Assembly (NCBI GenBank): GCA_937925685.1
Contig: CALAMI010000010.1
Span: forward strand, 186,001-250,000
DNA from: Candidatus Binatia bacterium
GTDB taxonomy: Bacteria; Desulfobacterota; Binatia; HRBIN30
DNA length: 64,000 nt
Direction: 5' to 3'
Every line of letters begins with the position of its first letter. Within the stretch, counting starts at the first letter, position 1. The notes beneath the pieces were generated by a model. The model was given only the letters and a program-made list of their open reading frames with translations, did no database searches and was not told where the DNA came from. The translations under genes and the position numbers were made by a program. Of this stretch, positions 62,807 to 64,000 are shown piece after piece.

Positions 62807-64000
62807 GGGGGAGACTCAGTGTCTGGAGGCAGTTGGTTACCAGAGCCAGACGGCAACTTTTGGTTCGCTGCTGACGGACCGTCCGCAAGCGGACCGAGGT
62901 TCGACAGGATCGCAAAACCAACGCGGCCAGCAATCGTAAAAGGCTTAGCCCAGCCCCCAAAATCCAGGCGCTCGGATACAGCCTTCGCACGCTGAGCGAG
63001 CTCGCGATCGCCTTCGAGCGATGCCATGTACGCCACTGCAGGCCACAAACGCGCATCTGTATTTGCGGAAACAGCCGCCACCGCAACTGCGTATTCTTTT
63101 AGCCACTTTCGAATGGTTGGTTCCTCTGTGTGTCGGTGCGTATAGCTAAGCCCCTCCGCCAAAATGCCCAGTTTCCAATCGTGAACTTTGTCGGGGCGAT
63201 GGCGCTCCATGCCCCACCGGGCGTACTCTCTTGCTCCGTCGAGGTAGCGGTGGTCGTTCGTAACCTCGTAGAGTGCCACCAAGGCAATTTGTGGCCAGCC
63301 AAATTGTCGCGGATTACCGTTGAGGGGGGACCGCGCGCGGCGTAGCAAATACTCACCGATTCCGCGTGCGGCCGCGAGCGCGACGTCATCGCCCGAAAGC
63401 AAGTAAAGCGATAGGAGACCCTCCGTCCAGGTGTGTCCCAGATCGACCCCCCCTAATTCAAAGCTCCAGTGCAAGGGGTTTTTCGGGTGATTCATTCCAA
63501 TCCACTGTGGATAAGCGGATTGGTAGTGGATGATGTCTACGTCCATGAAATGTCGGCCCGCTGCGAGCATCGGCTCATGGAAGCGTGCATTTCCCGTAAG
63601 CCAGTACGCCAGAGCCAAAACTTGAGTTAAGTCGTACTCCAAATTCCCCCACGCATCGCACCCTTTCGTGGTGTCATGATACCCCGGGTAGTTCCAGTCG
63701 CCCCAGTTCCACATTCCATAGAATCCGCGGCGCCGTAGCTCGGCCGGATCAGGCTGACCAGGCTCGCGACAATGCGCTTCCTGACGATCGTCCCATTCCT
63801 CCCGGTCGTACGTCTTCTGAACGCGCTCCCAAGCATCTGCCACACGGCGAAGAAACGCAGCCCCCGCATTCGTGCCAATGACGTTTGCCGCTGGCAGCGC
63901 TCCGGTCGCTACCAGCCATTGTGGATCGACGCGCCCTTCAAGAGGCACCTGACTCAACTCCTCGACCTCCGGGGGGGCCCCTGCGTGGCGCAAGGCTAGA
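62803..64000 (-). CDS. YetA/PcRGLX-like protein, partial (N-terminus beyond the right edge)
   Basis: The frame continues without a stop to the window edge; about 399 residues are visible. Patterns GFYGMWNWGDWNYPGYH, AWGNLEYDLTQVLALAYWLTGNARFHEPMLAAGRHFMDVDIIHY (key regions) and ELGGVDLGHTWTEGLLSLYLLSGDD match the C-terminal alpha/alpha toroid of PcRGLX/YetA-like exo-rhamnogalacturonan lyase relatives. Whether it acts on pectin is unproven. The gene is usually 700-900 residues, so roughly half is missing. Confidence 0.7.
   Translation of the reverse strand, partial: LALRHAGAPPEVEELSQVPLEGRVDPQWLVATGALPAANVIGTNAGAAFLRRVADAWERVQKTYDREEWDDRQEAHCREPGQPDPAELRRRGFYGMWNWGDWNYPGYHDTTKGCDAWGNLEYDLTQVLALAYWLTGNARFHEPMLAAGRHFMDVDIIHYQSAYPQWIGMNHPKNPLHWSFELGGVDLGHTWTEGLLSLYLLSGDDVALAAARGIGEYLLRRARSPLNGNPRQFGWPQIALVALYEVTNDHRYLDGAREYARWGMERHRPDKVHDWKLGILAEGLSYTHRHTEEPTIRKWLKEYAVAVAAVSANTDARLWPAVAYMASLEGDRELAQRAKAVSERLDFGGWAKPFTIAGRVGFAILSNLGPLADGPSAANQKLPSGSGNQLPPDTESPP

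Overview
The window is one contiguous stretch of a Gram-negative bacterial chromosome. It shows lipopolysaccharide export genes, RpoN with nitrogen-type PTS proteins, a c-type cytochrome maturation ATPase, CopC/CopD and many exported proteins. No tRNA, rRNA, insertion sequence, phage gene or CRISPR array was recognised. Gene order resembles delta-proteobacterial-type lineages. Several exported proteins carry a paired EF-hand (dockerin-like) module of the type D-x-N-x-D-G-x-V-T-V-D-E-L-V, which together with fatty-acid, terpene-type and copper genes suggests a Binatota/Desulfobacterota-like organism. That placement is an inference, because no rRNA gene or database search was available.

Layout. 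1-6.7 kb: a partial CcmA-like ATPase, then a tightly coupled operon yceD-rpmF-fabD-fabG-acpP-glyA-copC-copD. 6.6-11.5 kb: a GPH-type symporter, a PAS histidine kinase, two DUF507 proteins and a PHA-type regulator. 12-19.2 kb: a nitrilase-family amidase, MoeA, an epoxide-hydrolase-like enzyme, a secreted matrixin-like protease with an EF-hand pair, and a MoeA fused to a periplasmic-binding-protein-like domain. 19.2-30.5 kb (minus strand): a secreted trypsin-like protease, a fused malonate-decarboxylase-type carboxyltransferase, ahcY, metK, and the block lptC-lptA-lptB-rpoN-hpf-ptsN-ptsH. 31-44.3 kb: a cold-shock protein, phosphatidylcholine synthase, a 1,095-residue beta-propeller/di-heme protein, an SDR, an M48 lipoprotein protease, a PQQ-type propeller protein, a methyltransferase, an aldo/keto reductase, an ABM-domain protein and a cyclic-nucleotide-domain histidine kinase. 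44.2-45.4 kb: a 1.2 kb stretch with no convincing gene. 45.4-53.2 kb: acyl-CoA ligase, a single CBS domain, an aminoglycoside-phosphotransferase-fold protein, an HSL-type hydrolase, a propeller protein with an EF-hand pair, a flavin reductase and an SDR. 53.3-57.7 kb: a copper-related secreted cluster (cytochrome c lipoprotein, MbnH-like di-heme enzyme, MbnP-like protein, small His-containing lipoprotein). 57.8-64 kb: AtuA-family protein, a small zinc-ribbon-like protein, a lipoprotein alpha/beta hydrolase, DUF309 and a partial YetA/PcRGLX-like protein.

How it fits together. The left block covers fatty-acid and one-carbon housekeeping with copper handling attached. The central block couples SAM synthesis and recycling, envelope biogenesis and RpoN/PTS regulation. 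The right half looks like acyl-CoA, hydrocarbon or terpenoid catabolism plus extracytoplasmic redox and copper proteins. The most interesting candidate system is the MbnP/MbnH pair at 54.3-56.7 kb. Both proteins carry EF-hand modules like those on the unrelated secreted propeller protein and protease, which suggests a shared secretion, sorting or docking tag.
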